From Kitasatospora terrestris (GTDB lineage: Bacteria; Actinomycetota; Actinomycetes; Streptomycetales; Streptomycetaceae): 64,000 nt of DNA. Location: positions 3,534,001-3,598,000 of the forward strand of contig NZ_BAABIS010000001.1 in assembly GCF_039542905.1 (NCBI RefSeq). The letters run 5' to 3'. Under the pieces are notes generated by a model. That model was given only the letters and a program-made list of their open reading frames with translations, was not told the DNA's origin and did no database searches. This document shows, piece after piece, positions 18,012-27,580 of the stretch (positions are counted from its first letter, which is position 1; each line of letters begins with the position of its first letter). The position numbers and the translations under genes are program-made.

Positions 18012-18908
18012 TCAGCTCCCGGGCAGGGTGCGCAGCCGGCGGGCCGCCCTGTTGCGGGCGGCCAGCTGGTCGTCGGCCGGGTAGCCGACCTCCTCCAGGG
18101 TCAGCCCGTACGGCCGGATCACGTTGACCGCGGAGTTGCGCACCCCGCCGGCCAGCACCTCGCCGGGGAACTCCACCGGCCGGTGCCCGTCGCCGACCAG
18201 CAGCATCGCGCCGACCAGCGCCCGCACCATGTTGTGGCAGAAGGCGTCCGCCCGGACGGTGGCCACCGCCAGCGAGCCCTCCTGCGCCGCGTACGGGTCG
18301 ACCGGCACCCGGTCCCAGTGCAGCTCCAGCAGGGTGCGGATGGTGGTCGCGCCCTCGCGCTTCTTGCAGTACGCGGCGAAGTCGTGCTCGCCGAGCAGCA
18401 GCTTCGCCGCGGCGTTCATCTTCTCGACGTCCAGCGGCCGGTCGTGCCACAGCACGTGCCCGCGCAGCAGCGGGTCGACCCCGCCGGGGTGATCGGCGAC
18501 CCGGTAGGCGTACCGCCGCCAGATCGCCGAGAAGCGGGCGTCGAAGCCGTGCGGCGCCTCGGCGACCCGGTAGATCCGGACGTCGCCGGGCAGCCGTCCG
18601 GCGAGCCGGCGCAGCAGCTTCTCGCCGTGCGCGGCCCACAGCTCGACCGGCAGGTCGACGTGCGCGACCTGGCCGCGGGCGTGCACGCCGGCGTCGGTGC
18701 GGCCGGCCACGGTCAGCGGGAAGGACTCGGAGCTGCGGGTGACGACCTGCAGCGCGCTCTCGATCTCCTCCTGGACGGTGCGCCGCCCGCGCTGCCGCGC
18801 CCAGCCGGAGAACTCGGCCCCGTGGTAGGCGAGGTCCAGCCGGATCCGGACGTACCCGTCGGCGGGGCCGTCCTTCACGGGGGGCTGCTCGGCGCAATCA
18901 GTGACCAC
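18012..18908 (-). CDS. truA: tRNA pseudouridine(38-40) synthase TruA
   Basis: Modifies uridines 38-40 in the anticodon arm of tRNA. It has the catalytic aspartate in [15 protein letters not shown], and [17 protein letters not shown] and [11 protein letters not shown] typical of TruA. The GTG at 18908 is chosen: it has GGAG at a 5-nt distance and gives 298 residues, close to the family length. The frame runs on upstream into the hairpin that follows rplQ, which makes an earlier start unlikely. The position after rplQ is conserved in many bacteria. Confidence 0.95.
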   Translation of the reverse strand: MVTDCAEQPPVKDGPADGYVRIRLDLAYHGAEFSGWARQRGRRTVQEEIESALQVVTRSSESFPLTVAGRTDAGVHARGQVAHVDLPVELWAAHGEKLLRRLAGRLPGDVRIYRVAEAPHGFDARFSAIWRRYAYRVADHPGGVDPLLRGHVLWHDRPLDVEKMNAAAKLLLGEHDFAAYCKKREGATTIRTLLELHWDRVPVDPYAAQEGSLAVATVRADAFCHNMVRALVGAMLLVGDGHRPVEFPGEVLAGGVRNSAVNVIRPYGLTLEEVGYPADDQLAARNRAARRLRTLPGS

Positions 18909-18929
18909 ATCTACTCCAGAGAGAAGGAA

Positions 18930-18965
18930 CGGGCCCGCTCCCCCACGGATGGGAGAACGGGCCCG
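18930..18965 (-). terminator. Hairpin after rplQ (end of the alpha operon)
   Basis: Two copies of the self-complementary CGGGCCCG (18930-18937 and 18958-18965) pair with each other, extended by CTCCC/GGGAG inside with a small bulge. It lies just downstream of rplQ and directly upstream of the truA ribosome site, so it probably ends or attenuates transcription before truA. Confidence 0.7.
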
Positions 18966-18998
18966 CAGCAACGCCCAAAGCGGCGACGCCCGAAGGCG

Positions 18999-19463
18999 TC
19001 AGGCCTGCTCGGCCTCGGTGGCCTCGGTGGCCTCGGCCTGCTCGGCCTCCTTGACCGCGCGCTTGGCGGCGGCCTCGGCCTCGGCAACGGTCGCCTTGGT
19101 GGCGATCTCGCCCTCGACCAGCTCGATCACGGCCATCGAGGCGTTGTCGCCACGACGGGTGCCGATCTTGGTGATGCGGGTGTAGCCACCCGGGCGGTTC
19201 TCGAAGCGCGGCGCGATCTCGGTGAAGAGGGTGTGCAGCACCGACACGTCGGTGATGGTCTTGCGCACCAGGCGACGGTTGTGGATGTCGCCCTTCTTCG
19301 CCTTGGTGATCAGCTTCTCCGCCAGCGGGCGCATCCGACGGGCCTTGGCCTCGGTCGTGGTGATGCGGCCGTACTGGAAGAGCTCCCGGCACAGACCGGC
19401 GAGCAGCAGCGGCTCGTGGTGCGGGCCGCCGCCGAGGCGGGCACCCTTGGTGGGACGCGGCAT
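18999..19463 (-). CDS. rplQ: 50S ribosomal protein L17
   Basis: A 154-residue protein starting [13 protein letters not shown] with the conserved LITTEAKAR-type core (here [18 protein letters not shown]) and RPGGYTRI. It is longer than E. coli L17 (127 residues) because of a C-terminal Ala/Glu-rich tail, usual in actinobacteria. It follows rpoA with a 129-bp spacer and precedes a strong hairpin, marking the end of the alpha operon. Confidence 0.97.
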   Translation of the reverse strand: MPRPTKGARLGGGPHHEPLLLAGLCRELFQYGRITTTEAKARRMRPLAEKLITKAKKGDIHNRRLVRKTITDVSVLHTLFTEIAPRFENRPGGYTRITKIGTRRGDNASMAVIELVEGEIATKATVAEAEAAAKRAVKEAEQAEATEATEAEQA

Positions 19464-19592
19464 GGAATTACTCCTTGGATCTCCTACTGCGGCCGTACCA
19501 GGTACCGCAGCGGGCCTGGGCGCACTGTGCTCCCAGGACTTGCATCGACCCGCGGGAACGGCCGCCGAAGCGGCCGTTCCGACGGTTCAAAC

Positions 19593-20615
19593 TCAGTACT
19601 GCTCGGTCTCCGCGTAACCCTGGTCGTCCAGGTCGTCGGCGCCGAAGGCGTCGGCGGCGGCGGTCGGGTCGAACCCGGGCGGGCTGTCCTTGAGGGCCAG
19701 GCCCATGCCGGCCAGCTTCGCCTTGACCTCGTCGATCGACTTCGCACCGAAGTTGCGGATGTCGAGCAGGTCGGCCTCGGAGCGGGCGACGAGCTCACCC
19801 ACGGTGTGGATGCCCTCGCGCTTGAGGCAGTTGTACGACCGAACGGTGAGCTCCAGCTCCTCGATCGGCAGCGCCAGGTCGGCGGCCAGGGCGGCGTCCG
19901 TCGGGGACGGGCCCATGTCGATGCCCTCGGCGTCGACGTTCAGCTCGCGGGCGAGGCCGAACAGCTCGACGAGGGTCTTGCCGGCCGAGGCCATGGCGTC
20001 ACGGGGGCGCATGGCGGGCTTGGTCTCGACGTCGACGATGAGCTTGTCGAAGTCGGTCCGCTGCTCGACACGGGTGGCCTCGACCTTGTAGGTGACCTTC
20101 AGCACGGGGCTGTAGATCGAGTCGACCGGGATGCGGCCGATCTCCTGGCCGGAAGCCTTGTTCTGCACGGCGGAGACGTAGCCGCGACCGCGCTCGACGG
20201 TCAGCTCCATCTCCAGCTTGCCCTTGCCGTTCAGCGTGGCGAGGACCAGCTCGGGGTTGTGCACCTCGACACCGGCCGGGGGCGCGATGTCGGCGGCGGT
20301 GACCACACCCGGGCCCTGCTTGCGCAGGTACATCACGACCGGCTCGTCGTGCTCAGAGGAGACGACCAGCTGCTTGATGTTGAGGATGAGGTCGGTCACG
20401 TCCTCCTTGACGCCCGGCACGGTGGTGAACTCGTGCAGGACGCCGTCGATCCGGATGCTGGTGACGGCGGCACCGGGGATCGACGACAGCAGGGTGCGAC
20501 GCAGGGAGTTGCCGAGGGTGTAGCCGAAGCCCGGCTCGAGCGGCTCGATCACGAACCGCGAGCGGAACTCGTCGACGACCTCTTCGGTCAGCGAGGGACG
20601 CTGAGCGATCAGCAT
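19593..20615 (-). CDS. rpoA: RNA polymerase alpha subunit
   Basis: The 340-residue alpha subunit assembles RNA polymerase (N-terminal domain) and binds UP elements and activators (C-terminal domain). [18 protein letters not shown] marks the dimer interface, and the C-terminal domain, about residues 240-310, contains [14 protein letters not shown]. The ATG at 20615 follows GGAGG with proper spacing; ten more in-frame codons upstream are not conserved. There is no rpsD between rpsK and rpoA, as expected in Streptomyces-type genomes. A perfect 14-bp hairpin precedes it. Confidence 0.98.
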   Translation of the reverse strand: MLIAQRPSLTEEVVDEFRSRFVIEPLEPGFGYTLGNSLRRTLLSSIPGAAVTSIRIDGVLHEFTTVPGVKEDVTDLILNIKQLVVSSEHDEPVVMYLRKQGPGVVTAADIAPPAGVEVHNPELVLATLNGKGKLEMELTVERGRGYVSAVQNKASGQEIGRIPVDSIYSPVLKVTYKVEATRVEQRTDFDKLIVDVETKPAMRPRDAMASAGKTLVELFGLARELNVDAEGIDMGPSPTDAALAADLALPIEELELTVRSYNCLKREGIHTVGELVARSEADLLDIRNFGAKSIDEVKAKLAGMGLALKDSPPGFDPTAAADAFGADDLDDQGYAETEQY

Positions 20616-20672
20616 GTTTCTGGATCCTCCAGTTGTCTTCGGCACCCACTATTTGATGCCGATGGACTCAAG

Positions 20673-20707
20673 CGTACGGGGTCCTGTGGGAAACAGGACC
20701 CCGTACG
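20673..20707 (-). promoter_or_regulatory. Strong hairpin between rpsK and rpoA
   Basis: A perfect 14-bp stem, CGTACGGGGTCCTG (20673-20686) with its complement at 20694-20707, and a 7-nt loop. It starts 25 bp after the rpsK stop and ends 57 bp before the rpoA start, with no T-tract. It could terminate part of the ribosomal-protein transcript, or stabilise the processed 3' end of the upstream mRNA. Confidence 0.7.
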
Positions 20708-20731
20708 AGGTTTCAACGCGGCGCTACGGCG

Positions 20732-21139
20732 TCAGACGCGGCGGCGCTTCGGCGGACGGCAGCCGTTGTGCGGGGTGGGGGTGACGTCCTGGATCGAGCC
20801 GACCTCGATGCCGGTGGCGGACAGCGAACGGATCGCGGTCTCGCGGCCGGAACCCGGGCCCTTGACGAAGACGTCGACCTTGCGCATGCCGTGCTCCATC
20901 GCGCGACGGGCAGCGGCCTCGGCGGCCATCTGCGCGGCGAACGGGGTGGACTTGCGCGAGCCCTTGAAACCGACGTGGCCGGCCGAGGCCCAGGAGATCA
21001 CGTTGCCCTGCGGGTCGGTGATCGAAACGATGGTGTTGTTGAACGTGCTCTTGATGTGGGCGTGCCCGTGAGCGACGTTCTTCTTCTCCTTGCGGCGGAT
21101 CTTCTTCGCGCCGGCAGCCTGACGACCCTTGGGGGGCAT
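20732..21139 (-). CDS. rpsK: 30S ribosomal protein S11
   Basis: A 135-residue protein of the 30S platform. It shows [27 protein letters not shown], and the C-terminal [13 protein letters not shown]. The start at 21139 ([13 protein letters not shown]) gives the usual actinobacterial length. It follows rpsM by 72 bp and is the last gene before the rpsK/rpoA hairpin. Confidence 0.97.
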   Translation of the reverse strand: MPPKGRQAAGAKKIRRKEKKNVAHGHAHIKSTFNNTIVSITDPQGNVISWASAGHVGFKGSRKSTPFAAQMAAEAAARRAMEHGMRKVDVFVKGPGSGRETAIRSLSATGIEVGSIQDVTPTPHNGCRPPKRRRV

Positions 21140-21211
21140 AAGTCTGTTCTCCTACTGAGGTGGTCGGTCCGCTAACCCGCGGGCCGGAGGGATGTCCGGT
21201 TACGGGACGGA

Positions 21212-21592
21212 CTACTTCTTGCCCGGCTTCTTCTTGCCGGCGATCGCGCGACGCGGGCCCTTGCGGGTACGCGCGTTGGTGTGGGTGCGCTGACCGCGGA
21301 CCGGCAGGCCGCGACGGTGACGCAGACCCTCGTAGCAGCCGATCTCGACCTTGCGGCGGATGTCGGCGGCGACGGCACGGCGGAGGTCACCCTCGACCTC
21401 GAAGTTCGCGTCCACGAACTTCTGCAGCTTGACGAGGTCGTCCTCGGTGATGTCACGGACGCGGATGTCCGGGTTCACGCCGGTCTCGGCCAGCGCCAGC
21501 TGCGCGCGGGTCTTGCCGATGCCGTAGACGTAGGTGAGGGCGATCTCGATCCGCTTCTCGCGGGGGAGATCAACGCCGGAAAGGCGTGCCAT
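21212..21592 (-). CDS. rpsM: 30S ribosomal protein S13
   Basis: A 126-residue protein of the 30S head that contacts tRNA and forms intersubunit bridges. It starts [21 protein letters not shown] and carries [17 protein letters not shown] and a lysine-rich end (KKKPGKK). A 174-bp spacer separates it from rpmJ upstream; this spacer contains two small hairpins (21658-21676 and 21684-21700). Confidence 0.97.
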   Translation of the reverse strand: MARLSGVDLPREKRIEIALTYVYGIGKTRAQLALAETGVNPDIRVRDITEDDLVKLQKFVDANFEVEGDLRRAVAADIRRKVEIGCYEGLRHRRGLPVRGQRTHTNARTRKGPRRAIAGKKKPGKK

Positions 21593-21766
21593 TCATGGCT
21601 CCTGTGGTTCTTTCAGAGGTCTTGCGTGCCGCCTACTCGATGTCTCTCGACAAGGAGCCCCGGCCTCTGACCGGGGGTGGCAGTCCGTTCGGGGAACGGA
21701 TCGGGCGGCCCGCTTATGACGTTGTGCGCGTCGCGCGAAGTACTACGAGAAATGCTGGGGCGAGGA

Positions 21767-21880
21767 TCAGCCCTGGCGCTGCTTGTGGCGCAGGTTGTCG
21801 CAGATCACCATGACCCGGCCGTGGCGGCGGATCACCTTGCACTTGTCGCAGATCTTCTTGACGCTCGGCTTGACCTTCAT
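21767..21880 (-). CDS. rpmJ: 50S ribosomal protein L36 (zinc-binding form)
   Basis: A 37-residue protein beginning [14 protein letters not shown] and ending in RHKQRQG. The four zinc ligands are present: C11, C14, C27 and H32. This is the zinc-containing form; actinobacteria often hold a second, zinc-free paralogue elsewhere that is induced on zinc starvation. It lies 35 bp after infA, in the usual infA-rpmJ-rpsM order. Confidence 0.96.
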   Translation of the reverse strand: MKVKPSVKKICDKCKVIRRHGRVMVICDNLRHKQRQG

Positions 21881-21915
21881 GATTCAGGTTCTCCGGGGTC
21901 TAGATCTGGAGCGAT

Positions 21916-22137
21916 TTACTTGTATCGGTAGACGATCCGGCCGCGGGTCAGGTCGTAGGGAGAGAGCTCCACGACGACCCGGTCATCCGGGAGGATGCGG
22001 ATGTAGTGCATGCGCATCTTGCCGCTGATGTGCGCGAGGACCTTGTGACCGTTCTGCAGCTCGACCTTGAACATCGCGTTCGGAAGAGACTCGATCACGG
22101 TGCCCTCGATCTCAATGGCGCCTTGCTTCTTAGCCAT
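21916..22137 (-). CDS. infA: Translation initiation factor IF-1
   Basis: A 73-residue OB-fold protein that binds the A site of the 30S subunit during initiation. It has [21 protein letters not shown] and [16 protein letters not shown], both diagnostic. A 136-bp spacer separates it from mscL, longer than most spacers in the cluster, so an internal promoter is possible; I found no convincing hexamer pair. Confidence 0.97.
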   Translation of the reverse strand: MAKKQGAIEIEGTVIESLPNAMFKVELQNGHKVLAHISGKMRMHYIRILPDDRVVVELSPYDLTRGRIVYRYK

Positions 22138-22273
22138 GAACTGCGAGATCCACCCTTCGGGGTCCGGCTACCGTATGCGGAACGCTCGTGCGAACCAGGC
22201 TTCACCTCGTCCCGGCAGGGATGAGGGCGTGCCGAAACACGCTACGAGAGAGCCGACAGTCCATGCTACACGC

Positions 22274-22696
22274 TCAGAGAGCGGTCGCTGCCACCGGCTC
22301 CACGTGCGCGGTGCAGGCCGAGCAGCGGCGGGCGGCCTGCGGTATCTCGGTCAGGCACTCGGGGCACGGGCGCTTGGGGGTCTTCGGCTTCTTCGGCAGG
22401 TAGCGCTCGGTGGCCTTGGTCACCGGCAGCACCACGCAGAAGTAGAGCACCGCGGCGGTCATCGTGAACGCGATCAGCACGTTCAGGAACTGTCCGTACG
22501 GGAACGTGACGCTCGCCACCGTGAACTTGTACGAGCTGAAGTCGCCGGCCGCCCCGACCACCACACCCACGAGGGGGGTGAGGAAGGCCGAGACGAAGCC
22601 GGTGACGACGGCGGTGAAGGCCGCACCGATCACCACACCGACGGCCATGTCGATCACGTTGCCGCGCATCATGAAGTCGCGGAAACCCTTGAGCAC
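22274..22696 (-). CDS. mscL: Large-conductance mechanosensitive channel (MscL) with C-terminal Cys pairs
   Basis: A 140-residue channel that opens under membrane tension and releases solutes on osmotic downshock. The N-terminus MLKGFRDFMMRGNVIDMAVG and the pore helix VVIGAAFTAVVTGFVS match MscL, and the second helix lies about residues 75-95. The cytoplasmic tail carries C111-x2-C114 and C125-x2-C128, a possible zinc ribbon. It is on the same strand as map (54 bp upstream) and infA (136 bp downstream), which is unusual: in Streptomyces coelicolor, as I recall, map and infA are neighbours. The channel identity is clear; the Cys tail has no known function here. Confidence 0.9.
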   Translation of the reverse strand: MLKGFRDFMMRGNVIDMAVGVVIGAAFTAVVTGFVSAFLTPLVGVVVGAAGDFSSYKFTVASVTFPYGQFLNVLIAFTMTAAVLYFCVVLPVTKATERYLPKKPKTPKRPCPECLTEIPQAARRCSACTAHVEPVAATAL

Positions 22697-22750
22697 TGCT
22701 CGCTCCCCTGCCTGATTCGTCCCTGGTCTTCGAACCAGAGACGATACCGG

Positions 22751-23587
22751 CTAGCCGAGCGGGTCAGGAGCCGCCTGCACGCCGAGCTTGGCCAGCTCCG
22801 CCTTCCCGCCGTCGAAGGCGGTCAGCACCAGCGGGCCCTGCTCGGTGACGGCCACCGAGTGCTCCCAGTGCGAGGCCCAGGTGCCGTCGTCGGTGACGAC
22901 CGTCCAGTCGTCCTCCAGCACGGTGGTGTGCGGAGTGCCGAGGCTCACCATCGGCTCGATCGCCAGCACGGTGCCGGGCACCAGCTTCATGCCCTTGCCG
23001 CGGCCGGCGACGTAGTTCAGCACGTGCGGCTCCATGTGCATCGCGGTGCCGATGCCGTGGCCGCCGTACCCCTCGGTGATGCCCCACTTGCCCTTGGGCG
23101 GCAGCGGCTGGCGGCGGATGAAGCCCTCGATCGCCCGGGAGACGTCGACCAGCCGGTTGCCCTTCTTCATCTGGGCGATGCCGGCCCACATGGAGCCCTC
23201 GGTGACCCGGGAGAGCATCTCGTTCTCCTGGGCGGTGGCGCCGACCGCGACCGTGATCGCCGCGTCGCCGTGCCAGCCGTCCAGGATCGCGCCGCAGTCG
23301 ATCGAGATCAGGTCGCCCTCGCGGAGCACCCGCTCGCCGGGGATGCCGTGGACGACCTCCTCGTTCACCGAGGCGCAGATCACGCCCGGGAACCACAGGC
23401 CGCCGTGGTCGGCGCGGAAGTTCGAGGTGGCGCCGTGGTCGGTGATGACCTTGTCGGCGATGTCGTTCAGGTCCTGGGTGGTGATGCCCGGGGCCACCGC
23501 CTCCCGGCACGCCTTCAGCGCCTCGGCGACGACCAGCCCGGCCGCCCGCATCTTCGCGATCTGCTCGGGGGTCTTGATCTCCACCAT
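22751..23587 (-). CDS. map: Methionine aminopeptidase, type I
   Basis: Removes the initiator methionine from nascent proteins. The 278-residue enzyme starts MVEIKTPEQIAKMR. It shows SIDCGAILDGWHGDAA (metal-binding aspartates), GHGIGTAMHMEPHV (catalytic histidines), AIEPM, and WEHSVAVTEQGP. The ATG at 23587 is chosen by conservation; the in-frame extension to 23644 is not protein-like. A perfect 18-bp hairpin between adk and map suggests that map starts a separate transcript. Confidence 0.96.
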   Translation of the reverse strand: MVEIKTPEQIAKMRAAGLVVAEALKACREAVAPGITTQDLNDIADKVITDHGATSNFRADHGGLWFPGVICASVNEEVVHGIPGERVLREGDLISIDCGAILDGWHGDAAITVAVGATAQENEMLSRVTEGSMWAGIAQMKKGNRLVDVSRAIEGFIRRQPLPPKGKWGITEGYGGHGIGTAMHMEPHVLNYVAGRGKGMKLVPGTVLAIEPMVSLGTPHTTVLEDDWTVVTDDGTWASHWEHSVAVTEQGPLVLTAFDGGKAELAKLGVQAAPDPLG

Positions 23588-23643
23588 CTGGTCAACGCCT
23601 TCCGTCTGCTTCTCGTCTGCTTCGCTACCAACGGTACGACGCA

Positions 23644-23683
23644 CGGACGGCCGGGAAGCCCCACTGGGCTTCCCGGCCGTCCG
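23644..23683 (-). terminator. 18-bp hairpin between adk and map
   Basis: A perfect 18-bp stem (23644-23661 with 23666-23683) and a 4-nt loop, the longest uninterrupted stem in the window. It lies 13 bp after the adk stop and about 57 bp before the map start. It probably ends the secY-adk transcript. No T-tract follows. Confidence 0.78.
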
Positions 23684-23696
23684 GCGACGTCGTGCG

Positions 23697-24350
23697 TCAG
23701 TCGTTCTTCTTGAGGGCGGCGACCGCGCGCTCGGTCACCTCGTCGACCTTCCCCAGGGCGGAGATGGTCACCAGGAGGCCCTGCTCCTGGTAGTAGCCGA
23801 TGATCGGCTCGGTCTTGGAGTGGTACTCCTCCAGCCGGACCCGCACGGCCTCCTCGGTGTCGTCCGAGCGCTGGTACAGCTCGCCGCCGCACTCGTCGCA
23901 GACGCCCTCGGTCTTCGGCGCGTTGTAGTCCACGTGGAAGACGTGGGCGCCGTTGGTGCGGCAGAGCCGGCGGCCGGCGATCCGCTTGACGACCTCGTCC
24001 TCGGGGACCTCCAGGTCGAGCACACCGTCGAGGGCGATGCCCTCGGTGGCCAGGATCTCGTCCAGGGCCTTGGCCTGGCCGAGGTTGCGGGGGAAGCCGT
24101 CCAGCAGGAAGCCGTTCGCGGCGTCCTCCTGGAGCATCCGGTCCTTGGCCATCCCGATGGTGACCTCATCCGGCACCAGGCGACCCGCGTCCATGTACGC
24201 CTTCGCCTCAAGGCCCAGCTTGGTGCCCTGGCTGATGTTGGCGCGGAACAGGTCTCCGGTGGAGATGTGGGGAATGGACAGGGTCTTGGCCAGAACGTGC
24301 GCCTGAGTACCCTTCCCGGCCCCGGGGGGTCCGACGAGGACGATTCGCAT
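23697..24350 (-). CDS. adk: Adenylate kinase
   Basis: Interconverts AMP + ATP and 2 ADP. The P-loop [10 protein letters not shown] is at residues 7-16, then [19 protein letters not shown] and a full-length LID domain. The total is 217 residues, the long form. The LID has C-x-x-N plus CDEC rather than the four-cysteine set, so a complete zinc site is doubtful. The start at 24350 shares one base with the secY stop, which indicates coupling. Confidence 0.97.
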   Translation of the reverse strand: MRIVLVGPPGAGKGTQAHVLAKTLSIPHISTGDLFRANISQGTKLGLEAKAYMDAGRLVPDEVTIGMAKDRMLQEDAANGFLLDGFPRNLGQAKALDEILATEGIALDGVLDLEVPEDEVVKRIAGRRLCRTNGAHVFHVDYNAPKTEGVCDECGGELYQRSDDTEEAVRVRLEEYHSKTEPIIGYYQEQGLLVTISALGKVDEVTERAVAALKKND

Positions 24351-25657
24351 CAGCGGAGGAACCCTTCGTAATTGCGCTGCTGGAGCTGGCTCTCGATCTG
24401 CTTCACAGTTTCGAGTCCAACGCCTACGACGATGAGGACGGAGGTGCCGCCGAACGGGAAGTTGGTCTGCTGTCCGAAGGCGACCAGGGCGATCATCGGG
24501 ATGAGGGCGATCAGGCCCAGGTAGAGCGAACCCGGCCACGTGATGCGGGTGAGCACGTAGTTCAGGTACTCGGCCGTGGGGCGGCCGGCCCGGATGCCCG
24601 GGATGAACCCACCATACTTCTTCATATTGTCGGCAACTTCTTCGGGGTTGAAGGAGATGGCGACGTAGAAGAAGGCGAAGAACACGATCAGCACGAAGTA
24701 CGTGAGCATGTAGATCGGGTGGTCACCGCGGACGAAGTTGGTCCGGATCCAGGTGGCCCAACCGGCCTGGGAGTTGGTCAGCTGTACGACCAGCGCAGGG
24801 ATGTACAGCAGCGACGAGGCGAAGATGACCGGAATCACACCGGCCTGGTTCACCTTGAGCGGGATGTAGGTCGAGGTGCCGCCGAACGCACGGCGGCCGA
24901 TCATGCGCTTCGCGTACTGGACCGGGATCCGACGCTGTGCCTGCTCCACGAAGATGACCAGGCAGACGACGATGATGCCGACCGCGACGACCGCGAAGAA
25001 CTCGCCCCAGCCGTCCAGCAGCTTGCCGGACTGCTTGATCGCCCACATCGAACCGGGGAAGCCCGCCGCGATCGAGGTGAAGATCAGGATGGACATGCCG
25101 TTGCCGATACCGCGGTCGGTGATCAGCTCGCCCAGCCACATGATCACGGTGGTGCCGGCGGTCATGATGATCACCATGGTGGCGATCCGGAAGACCGAGG
25201 TGTCCGGCACGATGTCGCTCGCGTACTGGCAGCCGGAGAACAGCGCGCCGCTGGACGCGGTCGCGAGGATGCCGGTGCCCTGGAGCACCGCGAGCGCGAT
25301 GGTCAGGTAGCGGGTGTACTGGGTGATCTTCGCGGTACCGGCCTGGCCCTCCTTCTTCAGCGCCTCGAGCCGCGGGATGACCACGGTGAGGAGCTGGAGG
25401 ATGATGCTGGCCGTGATGTACGGCATGATGCCGAGGGCGAAGATCGTCAACTGCAGCAGCGCGCCGCCGCTGAACAGGTTGACGAGCCCGAACAGCCCCT
25501 GCTTGGTGTCCTTCACGCACGCGTTGACCGCGGTGAAGTTGACGCCGGGTACGGGGATGTGGGCGCCCAGCCGGAACAGCACCATGATGCCCAGCGTGAA
25601 CAGCAGCTTCTTGCGCAGGTCGGGCGTCTGGAACGCCCGCGCGAACGCACTGAGCAC
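24350..25657 (-). CDS. secY: Preprotein translocase subunit SecY
   Basis: The 435-residue channel of the Sec translocase with ten predicted membrane helices. It has the [13 protein letters not shown] segment in helix 2, [11 protein letters not shown], and the C-terminal [14 protein letters not shown] followed by QRNYEGFLR. It is separated from rplO by 231 bp containing a strong terminator and a promoter, so it is uncoupled from the ribosomal genes upstream and heads secY-adk. Confidence 0.97.
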   Translation of the reverse strand: MLSAFARAFQTPDLRKKLLFTLGIMVLFRLGAHIPVPGVNFTAVNACVKDTKQGLFGLVNLFSGGALLQLTIFALGIMPYITASIILQLLTVVIPRLEALKKEGQAGTAKITQYTRYLTIALAVLQGTGILATASSGALFSGCQYASDIVPDTSVFRIATMVIIMTAGTTVIMWLGELITDRGIGNGMSILIFTSIAAGFPGSMWAIKQSGKLLDGWGEFFAVVAVGIIVVCLVIFVEQAQRRIPVQYAKRMIGRRAFGGTSTYIPLKVNQAGVIPVIFASSLLYIPALVVQLTNSQAGWATWIRTNFVRGDHPIYMLTYFVLIVFFAFFYVAISFNPEEVADNMKKYGGFIPGIRAGRPTAEYLNYVLTRITWPGSLYLGLIALIPMIALVAFGQQTNFPFGGTSVLIVVGVGLETVKQIESQLQQRNYEGFLR

Positions 25658-25729
25658 GGTGCCTCCTGCGCCTCCCGCGCGTCGTCGGCGGAAGGGTCGG
25701 TCCTGATGTGGGGATAGTGAACTTCACGG

Positions 25730-25759
25730 ACTCTAACAGTGCCCGGCCTGTCCACAGAA
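25730..25759 (-). promoter_or_regulatory. Promoter of secY-adk with inverted repeat at the -35
   Basis: On the minus strand an extended -10 element TG-T-TAGAGT (TAGAGT at 25730-25735) is preceded at 18 bp by a weak -35, TTCTGT (25754-25759). The inverted repeat GTCCAC (25750-25755) / GTGGAC (25762-25767) with a 6-nt spacer overlaps the -35. The predicted leader to the secY ATG is about 65 nt. Confidence 0.55.
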
Positions 25760-25830
25760 GCGTGGACGCCCGCTCCCCCACTGACGGGGTACGGCTTGCC
25801 CGGATTTGACACGAGAATCACGCGCATACG

Positions 25831-25876
25831 ACACCGGGCCCCGCACCCCCTGGAAGGAGGGCGCGGGGCCCGGTGT
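25831..25876 (-). terminator. Terminator between rplO and secY
   Basis: A 14-bp stem ACACCGGGCCCCGC (25831-25844) with its complement at 25863-25876; the enclosed C-run and G-run can extend it. It begins 12 bp after the rplO stop. It ends the S10-spc transcript before secY. Confidence 0.8.
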
Positions 25877-25888
25877 CTGCGCTTGGCG

Positions 25889-26341
25889 TCAGAGCAGCTC
25901 GGTGACCGAGCCGCCGGCTGCGGCGATCTTCTCGGCGGCGGAGCCGGAGACGGCGTCGACCGTCACCTGCAGCGCCACGGAGACCTCGCCCTGGCCCAGC
26001 ACCTTGACGAGCTCGTTCTTGCGAACGGCGCCCTTGGCGACCAGGTCGGCCACGGTGACCTCGCCACCGTTCGGGTAGAGCTCGGCCAGCTTGTCCAGGT
26101 TCACGACCTGGAACTGCTTGTGGGCCGGGTTCTTGAAGCCCTTCAGCTTCGGGAGGCGCATGTGGAGCGGCATGGCGCCACCCTGGAAGCGCTCCGGAAC
26201 CTGGTAACGGGCCTTGGTGCCCTTGGTACCACGACCTGCGGTCTTACCCTTGGAACCCTCACCACGACCGACGCGGATCTTCTCGGTCTTGGCGCCGGGG
26301 GCCGGGCGCAGGTTGTGGATCTTGATCGGGTTGTCGCCCAT
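25889..26341 (-). CDS. rplO: 50S ribosomal protein L15
   Basis: A 150-residue protein with the glycine-rich N-terminal [19 protein letters not shown] that threads into 23S rRNA, followed by [18 protein letters not shown]. One base separates it from rpmD upstream. It is the last gene of the spc block before a terminator and the separate secY promoter. Confidence 0.97.
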   Translation of the reverse strand: MGDNPIKIHNLRPAPGAKTEKIRVGRGEGSKGKTAGRGTKGTKARYQVPERFQGGAMPLHMRLPKLKGFKNPAHKQFQVVNLDKLAELYPNGGEVTVADLVAKGAVRKNELVKVLGQGEVSVALQVTVDAVSGSAAEKIAAAGGSVTELL

Positions 26342-26342
26342 G

Positions 26343-26525
26343 TCAGTCCACCTCCTCGACCGTGACGAGGTGACGAACGGTGTGGACCATGCCGCGGATC
26401 TCCGGGCGGTCCTCCTTCACCACGGTGTCGTTCAGCCGCTTGAGGCCGAGCGAACGGAGGGTGTCACGGTGGTTCTGCTTGCTACCGATGTACGACTTGG
26501 TCTGGGTGACCTTCAGGCGAGCCAT
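26343..26525 (-). CDS. rpmD: 50S ribosomal protein L30
   Basis: A 60-residue protein starting [17 protein letters not shown] and containing [14 protein letters not shown], typical of bacterial L30. The start at 26525 shares one base with the rpsE stop, so translation is coupled. Confidence 0.96.
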   Translation of the reverse strand: MARLKVTQTKSYIGSKQNHRDTLRSLGLKRLNDTVVKEDRPEIRGMVHTVRHLVTVEEVD

Positions 26526-27145
26526 CAGGCGCTCACCCCAGCCGCACGGGCCCGGAGCAGCGCGGCCGGGGCCACGTCCTCCAGGGGCAGGCCACGACGG
26601 GCAGCGATCTCCTCGGGGCGCACGAGACCCTTCAGAGCGGCCACGGTGGCGTGCACGATGTTGATCGCGTTGTCCGAGCCGAGCGACTTCGACAGGATGT
26701 CGTGAACGCCGGCGCACTCCAGGACGGCACGCACCGGGCCACCGGCGATAACACCGGTACCGGGGGAAGCCGGCTTCAGGAGCACGACGCCAGCGGCCTT
26801 CTCGCCCTGGATCGGGTGCGGGATGGTGCCCTGGATACGGGGAACCTTGAAGAAGTTCTTCTTGGCCTCCTCAACGCCCTTGGCGATGGCGGCCGGAACC
26901 TCCTTCGCCTTCCCGTAACCGACACCCACGGTGCCGTCACCGTCGCCCACCACGACCAGCGCGGTGAAGCTGAAACGACGACCACCCTTGACAACCTTGG
27001 CCACACGGTTGATGGCGACAACGCGCTCGACGTAAGCGGTCTTCTCGGCGACCGGGGCGCCGCCCCGCTCGTCGCGCTTACGGTCGCGCCGCTCGCCACC
27101 CGTGCCGCCGCCGGCGCCGCTACCGCGGCGCTGGGGTCCAGCCAT
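26525..27145 (-). CDS. rpsE: 30S ribosomal protein S5
   Basis: S5 (206 residues) takes part in decoding accuracy. The conserved RNA-binding part has [19 protein letters not shown] and [16 protein letters not shown] Gly/Arg-rich N-terminal extension of about 35 residues (E. coli S5 has 167) is usual in actinobacteria. It is followed by rpmD with a 1-nt overlap and preceded by rplR with a 48-bp spacer. Confidence 0.97.
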   Translation of the reverse strand: MAGPQRRGSGAGGGTGGERRDRKRDERGGAPVAEKTAYVERVVAINRVAKVVKGGRRFSFTALVVVGDGDGTVGVGYGKAKEVPAAIAKGVEEAKKNFFKVPRIQGTIPHPIQGEKAAGVVLLKPASPGTGVIAGGPVRAVLECAGVHDILSKSLGSDNAINIVHATVAALKGLVRPEEIAARRGLPLEDVAPAALLRARAAGVSA

Positions 27146-27193
27146 TGGAATTACCTCTCTCGTTTACGTCCGTCGACAGAGTCGACGAGCGGC

Positions 27194-27577
27194 TTAGAAG
27201 TCGAGCCCGGCCTCACGGGCCGCGTCCGCCAGGGCGGCGATGCGGCCGGCGTACCGGTTGCCCGCGCGGTCGAAGACGACCGACTCGACGCCGGCGGCCT
27301 TGGCACGCTCGGCGACCAGGCTTCCGACCTTCTTGGCCAGCTCGGTCTTGTCGCCCTCGGTGCCCTTGATGGACACGTCGAGGGTGGACGCCGACGCCAG
27401 GGTGTGACCCTTGGCGTCGTCGATGACCTGGGCGACCATGTGGCGGTTCGAACGCGTCACGACGAGGCGCGGACGCACCTCGGTGCCGACGACGCGCTTG
27501 CGAACGCGGATCGCGCGGCGCTTGCGAGCGGCGCTCTTGTAGGCGTTGCCCTTGCCGATCTTGACAGAGACGCTCAT
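27194..27577 (-). CDS. rplR: 50S ribosomal protein L18
   Basis: Binds 5S rRNA. The 127-residue protein has [16 protein letters not shown] at the N-terminus and [21 protein letters not shown] at the C-terminus, both conserved in bacterial L18. It starts 3 bp after the rplF stop. Confidence 0.97.
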   Translation of the reverse strand: MSVSVKIGKGNAYKSAARKRRAIRVRKRVVGTEVRPRLVVTRSNRHMVAQVIDDAKGHTLASASTLDVSIKGTEGDKTELAKKVGSLVAERAKAAGVESVVFDRAGNRYAGRIAALADAAREAGLDF

Positions 27578-27580
27578 CGC

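Noticed and set aside
20616..20731. A missing rpsD between rpsK and rpoA as a sign of deletion
   Set aside because: Streptomyces-type genomes normally have rpsD elsewhere, so the gap is expected; only the hairpin there is of interest.
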